Origin: Pezicula radicicola
Lineage: Eukaryota > Ascomycota > Leotiomycetes > Helotiales > Dermateaceae
Assembly (NCBI GenBank): GCA_003008705.1
Contig: PDUO01000033.1
Span: 189,223-253,222, forward strand
Direction of reading: 5' to 3'
Length of the DNA: 64,000 nucleotides
Position 1 is the first letter of the stretch. Each line of letters starts with the position of its first letter. Both the position numbers and the translations under genes were made by a program. Shown here one piece after another: positions 34,743-45,605 of the stretch. The notes under the pieces are model-generated. The model saw only the letters and a program-made list of their open reading frames with translations, did not search any database and was not told the origin of the DNA.

Positions 34743-35496
34743 TAGTAACAACTTGGAGAACGTGGACAATGGGGGCTGAGATCGGAACGGGACCTTGGCC
34801 TAGGTCCACCACGATCGTGAGCTATTTGAGAGGTGTAGGTACCGAGTCACGGGATAGGTCAACCTTTGGATCTTGCAGAGGTTGCCTGCATAACACTAAC
34901 ATCCATAGCACAAGATCGTCCAATTGTGCTGACTCTATTGGCCAGCAATACAAAGGGGTCGACCGAGGTAGCAAACTCGGGAGCAGCAGGGTGCTTGCAA
35001 GGCCGATAAGCTCGATAAGGAATCGAGAAAGCCTGCGAGGCGTATGCCAACTTTCTATCCAGGAGTATCTGATCTTTTTCTTTGTCGCTCACTCCTAGAT
35101 AATCTCCATTACAATCGCTCTTGCTTCTCATTCTTTCCATTGTTCCATTGCATCTTCTGCTCACTCGTTTCTTCTCCCGACTCTGGAGTTATTTTACTGA
35201 TCTGCGAGACTTGGCTGCGAATTTTGGCGTTGCAAGAGGACGAAATAGACATCCTCCAAAAGACTCGACATTCTCTATCCAACATCGATTTCCCTCCCCA
35301 TTATATCTTTCCCTCCGCAATCGCGCCTATGCAAATCATCCAACTGCTGTGGACTGCCATTGTCTTTGGTATCTGGAGCCCCTCGATAACTCACCGTCTT
35401 GTTACCTTCCCCTCCATCCTACCTTCGACTCACTTCGACACCACTTGGACGCCGCCTCTGGTACAGATTCTCAATTCAGAGCTCAACTTCCTACCT
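34743..35496. promoter_or_regulatory. Upstream region of the 526-aa gene
   Basis: Open frames continue upstream of the chosen ATG but are Ser/Phe/Cys-rich and read through pyrimidine-rich leader sequence (cttctcattctttcc near 35125), more like a 5' UTR than protein. Confidence 0.4.
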
Positions 35497-37164
35497 ATGG
35501 AAGACTCGCACTGGGGCATTATAAACAACGCACACATCCAAGACGAGGATGCAATTGCAGCCGTGGGCCTCTCTCTCGGCAACCTTACTCACCAGCTTCC
35601 GCAAGATGATGTCGCTCCCGAATACCAGGTACCTCGAACAGGGGCAGATCCTCCAAATAACAAAGACGAGTCATGGCGGAGCATGGAAAGACTCTTCGCT
35701 GCCAATCGAGCACAATTCCTCGGTGTGCCGACGGGTAAGGGGCTGCAGAAGGAGATAGATGCTTACTGCAAAGCTGGATACACTGCGGAGTTTGTGGAGG
35801 CCGTAGTGAAGAAGAACGGTGGATCCTGGAATGCAGATGTTAAGAAGAGAGCGGCGAAATTTGAACAGCATTTTCACCTCAGGGCTAAGTGGAGTCTTTG
35901 GCATGAGGAGATCTTTACCGAGATCCAGAAGTCTGAGGGCTTTGTGGTTCCTCAATGTAGAGTCCCGAGTAACCTGGCTCAATGGGATCAATGGGGCTGC
36001 GAGGTGAAAACCTGCCTTAGGCTCGGCTTCAACATTAAATATATCGAGGAAATCTCGAGCCGTTGTTCCGACAACCCACAACCATGGACTCAACCAATGA
36101 AAAAGATGGCAACAAAGCTGCAATGGAACTTCTATCACGACGATATTATTAACTTGTTGTCGCAAGGAAACTCGGAGGAGACTATTGAAACAATTTTGTT
36201 CGAAGAGAAAGGTGTCAAACTCCCGTAAGTTCTCTAGCACAGCAACTTTGTGTGCCGCCTAGTAATTATGAGAGCAGATCAAGGACGATGAGAGCCAAGA
36301 TAGAAAGTGGAGAGATTAAGGGGCCGAAGCCTTTGCAAAGCCGTGCCTACTACTATCGCGAGACCGCGAATACGCCTCAGTCGGCCAACACCTCTTATAG
36401 CGACAGTCCCATTGGCGTTGTCGGTACTCCTGCCCTTGAAATCCCGCCTTCTCCAAGGATCGAAAATCTGTCTTCTAAGCATCAGTTTATTGTAGAACTC
36501 GGGGGTTTTGAGCCGGAGGGCCCCATATTAACAGGTGCTCTTTTGGACGAGCTCTGCGACAGCTATAACGCAAGCCCCCTAGGCAACGATCATACTTCTG
36601 ATAACGCTTTGCACGCAAAATTGGCTGGAGGTACGTTTTCGTTCAAAAACATCACATGCTTTAACTAACTCCAATTCAGATGGAAACGTCAACTCACTTC
36701 GAGTCAGTGATAGCCAGGCTAATCGCCTTCCTCCTGCAAACTCTCGACCGTCTTCACGCTTGTCGATGATGATACCTGCCATACAAGAAGATGACCCTTT
36801 TATGCTCTCTCCCGGTGGAACCACCCTCTTCATCAAAAATGTCCACGAAGATGACTTAATTCCGAACACGGACCTTGAGTTTGAGCCCGACAGCAAGATG
36901 GAGCTTGGTCCTGATTCCGTCGACGATGCTTCTCATATTCGAGCCCTGGAAATGGAAATCGCGGAGTTAGAGAAAGATATGGACAATTGCAAACTCTGTT
37001 ACTACAATATCGCTCAGAGGTGCGACGCAAAGAAGGAGGAATTAGCTATCGCGAAGAGAAATTCGGCGTCTTCTCATGATTCCGCCTACTACTCCCAGTA
37101 CTCCGATGTGAGCCGGGAGTGTTCGGTTGCGAAGAGGCGCGCCTCTTCCATTCATGAGTCCTAG
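35497..37164 (+). CDS. Hypothetical 526-aa protein, two related helical segments and a coiled-coil tail
   Basis: Not recognised. Start MEDSHWGIINNAHIQDED at 35497. Introns 36225-36262 (38 bp, very short) and 36631-36679 restore one frame to TAG at 37162-37164. Residues about 65-240 contain two loosely similar units of the pattern aromatic/acidic-KAGYTAEFVEAVV...W...KKRAAKFEQHF and LGFNIKYIEEIS...W...KKMATKLQWNF, suggesting an internal duplication. The middle is Pro/Ser-rich and disordered. Residues near 450-490 (HIRALEMEIAELEKDMDNC) form a coiled coil. No signal peptide or membrane helix; likely intracellular. It is the only intact gene over several kilobases. Confidence 0.6.
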
Positions 37165-37851
37165 GCTTCGTCTTATGAGAATCTCAGCGGTGAGATATGT
37201 GCTATACGACTGTAACTATGCATGCGGACTCGGGGCGGGAATAATGAAGGGACTGGAGGAAAAATTCTATGATCAGTTCAGCGGGATTTTAGTTTTAATA
37301 TGCAAATTCGACCGCACCAGTGACAACAATTGAGCACTTTGTAGAAAAACTCAGTTACATGTGCTTACAATTGCCTTGAAATCTCAACCCCACCTCTGAA
37401 AGCTTCGGCTCTTCTCCAAATGTCCCTCTTCCTGTTGTGCATCTATTCTTAGACCTAGATTAGAAAGACGGACTATACTGGAATAATCATCGACTGGTAA
37501 ATTGCCATCCCAAGGCCTTGCGATGGTAACAACCATAGCCTCAGATGACGCTGCAGAATCCATCTGGCTCGCAGAACTGTATTGATTACTTCTCTCCTGC
37601 GAGATTCTTGCAGACCATCCCCGACTCGCAACACTAGTATCCTCGCAGAGAAGATCTGTAGCTCTGCGAGGGGCACCCGGTGGTAGGATAAAAGAGAGAG
37701 CACCAGATCCTCTCGTTCAAACATACCATCTTCATTTGAACCATCTTTTCAACCTGAACTTAAGCTCAAGCAACTGGGTGATATTCTAACCGAATCGCAG
37801 TCTTATCATCTGTCCTCGAGATATCTTCAACTCGAGTTGCAACCCTTCACC
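37165..37851. other. Intergenic
   Basis: Roughly 690 bp, no supported gene; includes the promoter of the small frame at 37852. Confidence 0.4.
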
Positions 37852-38031
37852 ATGGCAATCTCAACCGAAGCTATCTTTACCATCATCAGCATTGTCGTCG
37901 CTTCTATCCTAAGAGTGTTGACGTTGGTCGAGGCTATGAGGTATCATGATCGCGTGTTGAGGTTGATGGCAGTGAGTTACATCTGCTCAGATTCGAGCTT
38001 GTTGAGGAAAGAAGCTGACTGGAGGGAATAG
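37852..38031 (+). CDS. Possible small membrane protein (59 aa)
   Basis: ATG in a good fungal context (caccATGG) opens a 59-codon frame with a hydrophobic N-terminal helix (AIFTIISIVVASILRVL) followed by a charged, cysteine-containing tail. It could be a tail-less anchor or a signal-anchored peptide. No homologue recalled; may be a chance frame. Confidence 0.3.
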   Translation: MAISTEAIFTIISIVVASILRVLTLVEAMRYHDRVLRLMAVSYICSDSSLLRKEADWRE

Positions 38032-39996
38032 AACGGCCGCGACGGAGAATCTTTACAGTAGAGATGTTTCGTATGGGTTTTGTGAGAATAAGGTATGATA
38101 GACGACTTGGTGCCACCGTGCGAACTTGGGAGAGGACTGACGGGAGATAAATAGATTCTGTGGATAATATACTTGATGGAACTTCGTGAAGTGGAAGGAG
38201 AAAGGAGATTGATTGAACGGGAGTTTTGTGAATAGAAAGAGGAGCAGTTTTATCCACGGCGTTGTGTTTTCATAAATATAATATTATACATACGAGTTAA
38301 TCCATCTTGCCAGGGTCAAGTTCCAGCCCTGACCTCCAGCGATCATTTTATTTGCCCGATCAGGTTAGGCTGGATGTGGCTTGTGGCACTTGACGGGAAT
38401 CGACAAGGCTGAGCGCTAACGGCCAACTTTGATTACTCGAGGAAGTTTTAGACGAGGACAGAGTAACTAGGTAATATCATGTAAGGCTGATTTATGCGTC
38501 CGTAGGCTACCTAGATAGGGTTTAATAACCTTATTTTTGATACGCTTAAATTCATCGACGCGTATGTACACTGTGGCAGAGGCGGCAGCGGCAGCGGCAG
38601 CGGCAGCAGTAGCAGCACATGCAGTAAAGGAGGATCAGGAGTTCTGGGAATAGCTTCATTTATAATGCTAGATACAATTGATCAAGCTGCAAAATTTCGT
38701 CAGCACTTGTGCCCCCAATGAAAACACCAAAACTTCCTTCACCAAGTATATTTATTGCCTGGGTCTTAGCGAAGGCATCTAAGCGACTGGGACGACAAGG
38801 GGGTTTCAAGCGATGATGACATCCCCATCTACATGCTCGACACAAGATAGTCCAATGAATTTTACTTTGCCTGCAGACTTTCGAAATAAGCCACACAGAA
38901 AAGCCTGCTTGAGGCCCTCTCCCTTTGTAGGTAGAACGATTTTTGACCCGCCTTTACTTCTTTGCTCGCAGAAGGTAAATCCCCAGTCGTTAGTTGTAGT
39001 ACTATAATTAAATTAGAAGAGAAGCTACCTACTTTAAATCGATTATAGAGGTAATATACTAGTTATTATTAAAATTATTACTCTAGTAAAAGTCTATAAG
39101 GGTAAAAACAAAAAGCCCTTAGTAATAATTGCACTTGGTAAAGTAATAGAGTGTTAAGTGTATAATAGTTAATACTACTAATTGTTGCCGACCGTCGTCC
39201 TCGTTATAGATAGAATTTAGCTGATAGCAGATACAATTGTTATAGCAACTAAAGAGATCTAGAAGGTATAGTTCTACTACTGAGTAGGCTCGTTTTCGTT
39301 TTCGATCCTCAGCCTATAGAAACTTAACTTGTTAGCTTTATAGCATAGCAGGAGGAGGGTATCATGCCTCTTTGCCGGGAGTGTTGCGAGTTGTGGAGAG
39401 AAGTGAGTCCCCAATCCCAACTTTTACTTTAAAAACACCTACCCGTGCACGGACGGCCCCATAAGTAAATAAGAGCATTGCAAGGATAGATAGTTTTCAT
39501 AAAAGGTCTCTTCTTCCTTCCGGCTTGGGAATCCGTTTTCTGGTAGCACATACTTGGGCATTCTCTTTTAACCGAAGACACAATTGGCGTGCCTTTCATC
39601 AAAGATATTAACTACCGCATCTATTCTGTGCGGACACGATTGGTCAAATTCTCCTCGTTCCCAAATTCCCTTAGTCCAAGTTCTTGGAGGTGTGGGGCTA
39701 AAAGGCTTGTATTGTCATCGCATGTCCGGCAGGTTCTGGGCGGCGCCTAGAATGAGCCGCAAAGATTACTCGTATTGTGGGAAAGAGGAGGCGGAGGAAC
39801 TTTGTAATTTTAAGGAATATATTTTAGTATTATCCGTGGCAGGAAAAGGCTAGTGTTTGCGGTGACTATAGGCGTAGAGGCTACAGTGAATTTTTACTAT
39901 GCTTTTGTATAAGATAGACTCCAAACTTGTTAAGTACTTGACACGGTACAACGGCCACACAGACGTTTAAGTATATTATTTATTCTGGTCAAAATG
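38032..39996. other. Gene-poor stretch with GGCAGC repeat and RIP tract
   Basis: A hexanucleotide run (ggcagcggcagcggcagcgg) lies at about 38584-38612. A minus frame near 38660-38790 (LGEGSFGVFIGGTSADEI) looks like a protein fragment but cannot be assigned. About 39000-39260 is TA-rich RIP-like DNA. Nothing else seen. Confidence 0.4.
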
Positions 39997-41135
39997 TTAA
40001 ACATCTCTAAGCCACGCATCCTGCAAAAGTTCCTTTGCCGTCGGCCTGTCCCTCGGATCCAGCTTCATAATCTTGCAAATAAACGTCCTGTCTTCCTCGG
40101 TGAGTTCCTTATCTTCTGCCTGTGCAAAGGGCTTCCACTTTTGATTGTCTATAATGTACTGTGTAGCATCACCTATAAATTCCCATCTCTCATCCTCCTT
40201 TGGAAGAATATCAAAGTAGCTAAGTGGAAAAGGCCCAAAAAACGCAATTTGCTTTACTAACACGTGGCTAGGATACGCCTCATCGTCTGGCTCGGCATCC
40301 TTAGGATCAGGCTTAAAGATATGCCAGCCAAATCCCCATATCAAGCTTATGAGCTGCAACAGGTTAGCGAGACAATAGGTACCATACATAAAGCAGATCT
40401 AAGTTACTTACAGTTGCACCAAAGGACCAGATATCAGTTGGAGTTCCCCATCTTAGATTTAGCATAGCCTCTGGACTCCTGAACATATGGGCTCCAATCA
40501 TATGTCCGTGTTCTCCGAGCTTAAGGTGATCCGTAGGGTTAATATAACAGGCGTCGCCGCAATCACCAAGCTCAATCTCTGCAAATCGAGAAGGCCCGCT
40601 GCTATAATTAACAAGAATGTTATCCGGTTTGACATCTGGAGTGGAGCTAGTATTAGTTATGCCTAGGATCCAAATCAACGAAGCAAGGCGGAGAAGTAGG
40701 CAAAGCTATACCAGTGTGTACATAGCAATCCCTATGAAGTTCTTGCAGCGCCTTAAGGATTCCCTTTGCGACTAGCTTAATCTCGATCTTTTCAAGCCTT
40801 TTCAAATTTGACGCAGATAAAAGATTGTCGTCCAAGTGCTTGAGTACTAGACTTGGCGGGTTCTGTGTCTCATCTAACAACTGGCGAATTCCAGGGCAGG
40901 AATGAAAATGCTTGAGGACATCGCGCTCGTTGTCTAAGCGCTACTTGGGCGGGATCTTTATGATCACCTTGCCTAGTGTGGGACTCCTGTTTAATGTTAG
41001 TATTGATGGGCAGCGAGCAAGGGGCAGGGCCATGTGGTACGTGGCAGTCCAGATATCTTTGTGAAGCTGCTTCGAGAGAATGTAGGTGCTGGCCTTCCCC
41101 TCGATAAGCTGACCGATTTTGAACCTAGAAGCCAT
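39997..41135 (-). pseudogene. Protein kinase-domain gene with one premature stop
   Basis: Serine/threonine-kinase-like fold. Start MASRFKIGQLIEGKASTYIL at 41135; introns 40987-41040, 40637-40711 (approx. 40636) and 40354-40411. The spliced frame includes GKVIIKIP (VAIK-type lysine), HTDVKPDNILV (catalytic loop, HTD in place of HRD), ELGDCGDACY where DFG is expected, FRSPEAMLNLRW (APE-type), and TDIWSFGAT. It ends WLRDV. A TAG at 40941-40943 directly after VIIKIPPK would stop translation after about 49 residues; all other sequence is undamaged. CAG-to-TAG by one C-to-T change is the simplest origin. DFG is altered even without the stop, so activity was doubtful. Confidence 0.65.
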
Positions 41136-41382
41136 ATCTCGAAGGTCTCAGGCGAAATCAGTGCATAGTACGAAGAAATTTTGGCGAAGTTGAGGTTGCT
41201 TGCAACTATAAATAAGCATAGGGAATGGTCGCTCGTTTTGAAGGTGTTGGCGGTTCGGTAATTAGAATTTGGCGGGACCGAAATTATCCGCAAGCGCGTG
41301 ACTCTGGAATAGATGTTGGACTGAGGTCCTTGCCATTTGATTAAAACAATATATAAGTCTTTCTTGGACCAAGCAGTAAAAT

Positions 41383-42395
41383 TTAGGACATAGAAAATCT
41401 TCTGGCGACGTCATTGAGAACTGATGGCCTTCTTCGCGGGAGTCTTAGTGATTCCCCACGTCCTGTGACCTGTTTACTATACTCAAGGCCGTTCTTAATC
41501 ATGTATGAATACATCTGTGCACGAACTATTGCGACAAACCACTCCGAGAGACAAACTTCTCTGCGGAATGTTTCGGTATCGTAATGCAATTGATGACATC
41601 CTCAAGTATATTCAAGGATCTACTATCAGCGAGCAGAAGGCAAGCCCTTAAATTGAAGACAGACAGCTTGTGAGCTAGTTTATATTCCACAACCATGCAG
41701 AGGCTCGGTGAACCATCTACCTCGTATACGCAAATCCGATCGGCGTTTCGAGGTTTAGGGTTCGAGGAGGTTGAAACTTGTCCTGCACTGCGAGCCTCTT
41801 CTATTCGCTGAAGTTGAGATATGATGTCTGTCGTCGGTCGCTCAACGGCTAATCGCTGATATGTCTTCAAATCCTTCTCGCTCGCCAGTGGTCGGTTGCA
41901 AAGTTCTTGCCCGAGTTTGTGAGGTACTGGACAGAGCTGAAATATTCCTTCCACCTCAGCAGTTATACATTCGCTGACCTGTGCGAAGAGTTGCTGCTGT
42001 TGTCTCAGGAAATCTGACCCAGGCTTCATTCAGAAAGTGGGGCACTAATTGTTCTTAGGATTGATGATAGAACCTTGTGTACTGAGGCTCTCTTCTGTCT
42101 GGATACGAAGCGGTTTCGAGAGAAGGGTGTGACAGGCACGTAGGTATCCTTCGAACGTCATGGTCCTTGTCTTCTTTTCCTCTTTTATTCTATTCTGCAC
42201 GTCTTCGTTCTTGTTCTACACGCTCGTTGGCTCTCTCTTCTCTCTCAACTGCGTCCCGAAGCAATTGCTCAGACGTGTAAATTCTGATTCCCGTCTTGAG
42301 GACATTGAGGGTTGAGTTGTTGGTGTCGTGAAACGATGACGATGATTAGAAGATGGCGAGAATCATCATTGACAAGGCAACCCGAAGCCTAGCGC
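41383..42395 (-). pseudogene. Fungal kinase-associated/hypothetical repeat-family gene, frameshifted
   Basis: Matches a lineage-expanded fungal family recalled from its conserved blocks: an N-terminal acidic/basic coiled coil (EREERANERVEQERRRAE), then FEGYLRACHTLLSKPLRIQ, LSTQGSIINPKNN, CNRPLASEKDLKTYQRLAVE, CMVVEYKLAHKLSVFNLRA and the block SEWFVAIVRAQMYSYMIKNG. These blocks lie in at least three frames: breaks occur between the coiled coil and FEGYL, a TAG interrupts before CPTF, and a -1 shift near 41545-41560 separates EKFVSR from SEWF. Function unknown; a decayed member of a multicopy family. Confidence 0.6.
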
Positions 42396-43142
42396 AAGGC
42401 TGACCTTCGCTTCCCATGGACTGAACCGTGATTAATTTGGTGCTATACACTACACCAGTCCCAAATAGTCAAATTTCTGGCCTTGAAGGTGGTCCTCCGC
42501 CGTGTATTGGCAGTACGTCGTTCTTGATTCGGCTTATTAATAGCTTGTTGTTATTCATCGGCAAGTCGCTCCGCTCCCTTGCTACTATAAGTACAGTGTA
42601 AGTTCCTAGTTATTCCACAAAAGTTCAGAGAAACCAAACTAGGTACTTACGCATTCATAGCAGCTTCTTCTCCCTTCTTCTAACCCCAACTCCAAGCACC
42701 CCAACTTCTTCTATGCACGATATCATACATCGTGCTTATTCAAACCATTTGTAAATCAGACGAGATAGTCTCGGTGCATCACCAAGGAAGATTGTTACAA
42801 GGCAACACAAGATTTGATGAGGTCGAGGGAAACAAGAAATACTCCACACATTTGTATGTGTCTTTTGCTCCATGAGTATCATGTTGCCAAATATAGCAGT
42901 ATTGCCATCCATTTCAGAAACCACAAATCATACCTATATTTAGTTCATGCCACAGATGGCCCAACGGCATTATTTTAGTAGTTGGTTTCTAAGCGTTTCT
43001 TATATATTTAGACTGTTTCTCTAATGTTATATAAGTTGTTTATATATAATTTAGTACTTACTCTCTTTTGTGCATATATAGTCTTATTTTCCTACCTATA
43101 GAAACCAAGCAATTATCTATTAACCTCCCATCTATATATTCG
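42396..43142. repeat. Gene-free, partly AT-rich
   Basis: From about 42960 to 43150 the DNA is TA-rich and resembles other RIP tracts; no gene. Confidence 0.4.
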
Positions 43143-43790
43143 TTAATATATTCTCCTATTATTCAATATATCACCAGGTGTTTCGCCTTCATCTTGTAAG
43201 TAAAAGTTTCAGAAAATAGGCTTGGAAAGACTTACAACCACCAAAAGCTGCATTAAACCCAGCAACACAATCGTCATACAAAATTGGTCCGTCAAGATAC
43301 TTTCCAACCGGAGAATCTTGCTCATTATTTACCAATCGTTGTTGGTGCAATCAACCAAGTCCCATCTCATGGCAAGGTAAATTCTGGTGGCTGGGCCCAG
43401 GACCCCGGTTTGTCCACCAGAGTTGACCGTAGAACCTTCGAAAGCATAAGATTGCCAGGAAGGACATGTTTGAACAACGTTCTTAGCGTAGCCGTACGGA
43501 TTGTCGTGACAAAACATCGTGATAGCCGATTTTGCCACATCACGATTGAAAGTTATGTCCTCCGCATAGTCAGGTAGTGGAGTCTTAGTAGGCGGTGGCG
43601 CCGAGGCTTCAGTTGAAGCAACCATCTGTGGTGACTTAGTCCCAGTTTCGATGCTATTGGATTTGTGAACTTACAGAACAAACTAGGTCCTGTCCATCTT
43701 GAATAATTGGGCAATCCAAGTTACCTTTTGTACTATCGCTAGCGGCGATTTGGGTACACACACAATTTGAGGATGAAGATGTAGTTAGGG
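43143..43790 (-). pseudogene. Secreted LysM-like/chitinase-tail protein relic
   Basis: Minus-strand pieces form a cysteine-bearing extracellular protein: CVCTQIAAS...CPIIQDGQDLVC (about 43790-43670), which has the spacing of a degenerate LysM; then a Pro-rich linker; then DVAKSAITMFCHDNPYG, IYLAMRWDLVDCTNN and, in another frame, YDDCVAGFNAAFGGC, a pattern seen at the C-terminus of fungal GH18 chitinases and related secreted proteins. A TAA after TNNDW (43329-43331) and a one-base shift break it. LysM assignment is tentative. Confidence 0.4.
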
Positions 43791-44879
43791 TTAAAATATC
43801 TTTAGCTGGCTGGGCCTTGGGTGTCTCAATTTAATTAATTTCCTTGTGCATCGTAATTCAATTACCTTGGGTGGCGTGATTATTTAATTGTATTACAGTA
43901 GTGTTGTAGAGAGGCCATTGACTTCCACATCCTGATTGATTTCCAACATCATCCCCATCTAATTTCAAATATCGCCATGGATTTCCAGCATGCCTATCAA
44001 CTTCAACTATCATCATCGACTTTACTAAACATCGCCATCAGCTTCTACATTATAAAACTATCCAGGTCATGTTTACCAAGCATACCTCATTATATCTCTC
44101 ACTGATAACTTTACAAAAGTCAGCGACTACTCCATTGACCACCACCTCCCCAGCAAACGCTACCCCACACACCGACCAATAGTTAGGAAGCTCTCTACCA
44201 TAGCAAAATCTATCTTAAGGCAGGTCTCGGCTTAATAAGGAGCCGGAGCTGTAGCCTACGGGCGTTCGTTAAGGATAAGGTTTGGTCTATCGTAACACTA
44301 TCTATCCATCGGATGAATACATACATACCAGCGCCCAAACCAAAGCTTTATCCTGCTAATACCAACTGTCGACTACCTTTCACGATATTCTAATTGCTCG
44401 GGTTGTGGTAGGTACTAATAGGAAGTCGAGTCGTTTCCAGCGTATTGCACTGGAAGTGCATCGAGTGCCTTCGCGTAATAAATTACATGAAATGAATAGA
44501 GTGAAGAAGATGGAATTTGGGTTGGATGATGATAATAGGGTTCTTTGGCGGCAAGTCTAACGGTATATTTTAATACTAAAATGTTTATTGTCTGGGAGTG
44601 ACTATTAAGATTGTGTACCTAAACCTCCTTTAATACTGTCTATCCCGACCATAATAGATTCCTTATATTGGAGGGTCCTCAATTCTGCTCCTTAATACCC
44701 GAATCTGATATATATTTGTTGAATAATAAGCTAGTAGCAATAAAAAGACCACTGTTAGTCTGCCCGTAGAAAACACTTAGCAATTGCTATTTTAGTACGA
44801 GAAGAGTGTTGCTCTAAGTAAGCGTAACAATCCTTTATAGTCTAAGGCTGTCTCACCCGAAGAGCGCGATACAATGCTA
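43791..44879. other. Gene-free, weakly repetitive
   Basis: 43910-44050 has a degenerate short-period repetition of (a)cttcnacatc/atcgcc units of unknown origin. No gene is supported before the PKS fragment. Confidence 0.35.
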
Positions 44880-45605
44880 TCCTTCGTGACTGCGACTTCA
44901 CTCCACGTCCCTGATTTTTTTGATCGACTGGTCAAATTGGCGACACAGATGCCCAGCGGGAGACTTCTCGCTTGACTCTTCCAGACCCTGCAATCCAGCC
45001 GCGTCGTCGCTTTTATCGTAATTCCCATTAAGAGCATCGGCGATTTTCCACGAAGGCGGCTCTGACAACATACCAAAAACACCGTCCAGATGCGCAATAG
45101 CAGCTGGGAAAACACCATACTCAAACAGCTCAGCGCCTATAGCATGCCACTAGGCACCTTGACCTGTGAAAGCGAAGCCAATGGGAATGTGTTAGGGCGA
45201 GGCCGAGAGGGTCTTCTGGTTATTTTCATCAGGCAGCCCAGCCTCAGCCTGGACCTGATCCTTGTCCACGATGCAGAAGGTGCGCCAGGAGAAGTGTGAA
45301 CGTTTAGCTGCGAGAGTGTATGCAATATCGGCCACAGAGTGTTTATGGAGGACGCGTGATAAGACATCCATATTCGCCCTAAGCGAAGCTTCGCTGTAAG
45401 CCGAGAAGGGGAGCAGCACTAGTTGACGAGTTCCCGCATTTGCCTTCCTGCTCATATTGGGCACATCAATCACAGGGCTATGCAGGCCTGCCAGTGTCCC
45501 GGGCGGCTCTAGTTTTCCACCACCATTCGCTGAGCCGTTGGTCTAGATGCCGTCAAATTCAACAAGATGTGGATGGACAATACCGGGCTTGACATAGTTT
45601 AGCAT
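44880..45605 (-). pseudogene. Polyketide synthase relic (KS-AT linker and AT start)
   Basis: Minus-strand frame order: KPGIVHPHLVEFDG (end of KS side), LEPPGTLAGLHSPVIDVPN, RQLVLLPFSAYSEASLRANM (the linker typical of highly reducing PKS), then SVADIAYTLAAKRSHFSWR, and GFAFTGQGA followed by WHAIGAELFEYGVFP, the entry block of an acyltransferase domain. The glutamine of GQGAQ is replaced by TAG (45150-45152) and another TAG occurs at 45543-45545. The active-site GHS block and everything after are missing. A dead fragment of an HR-PKS. Its strand is the same as the PKS relic at 61-63.6 kb, but the domain order is inverted relative to it, so they are not simply one split gene. Confidence 0.65.

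Noticed and set aside
35044..35496. 150-residue N-terminal extension of the 526-aa protein
   Set aside because: Composition and pyrimidine-rich DNA suggest 5' UTR; the acidic MEDSHWG start is more protein-like. Not fully excluded.
39584..39853. 89-codon plus-strand frame
   Set aside because: No homology, surrounded by decayed DNA.
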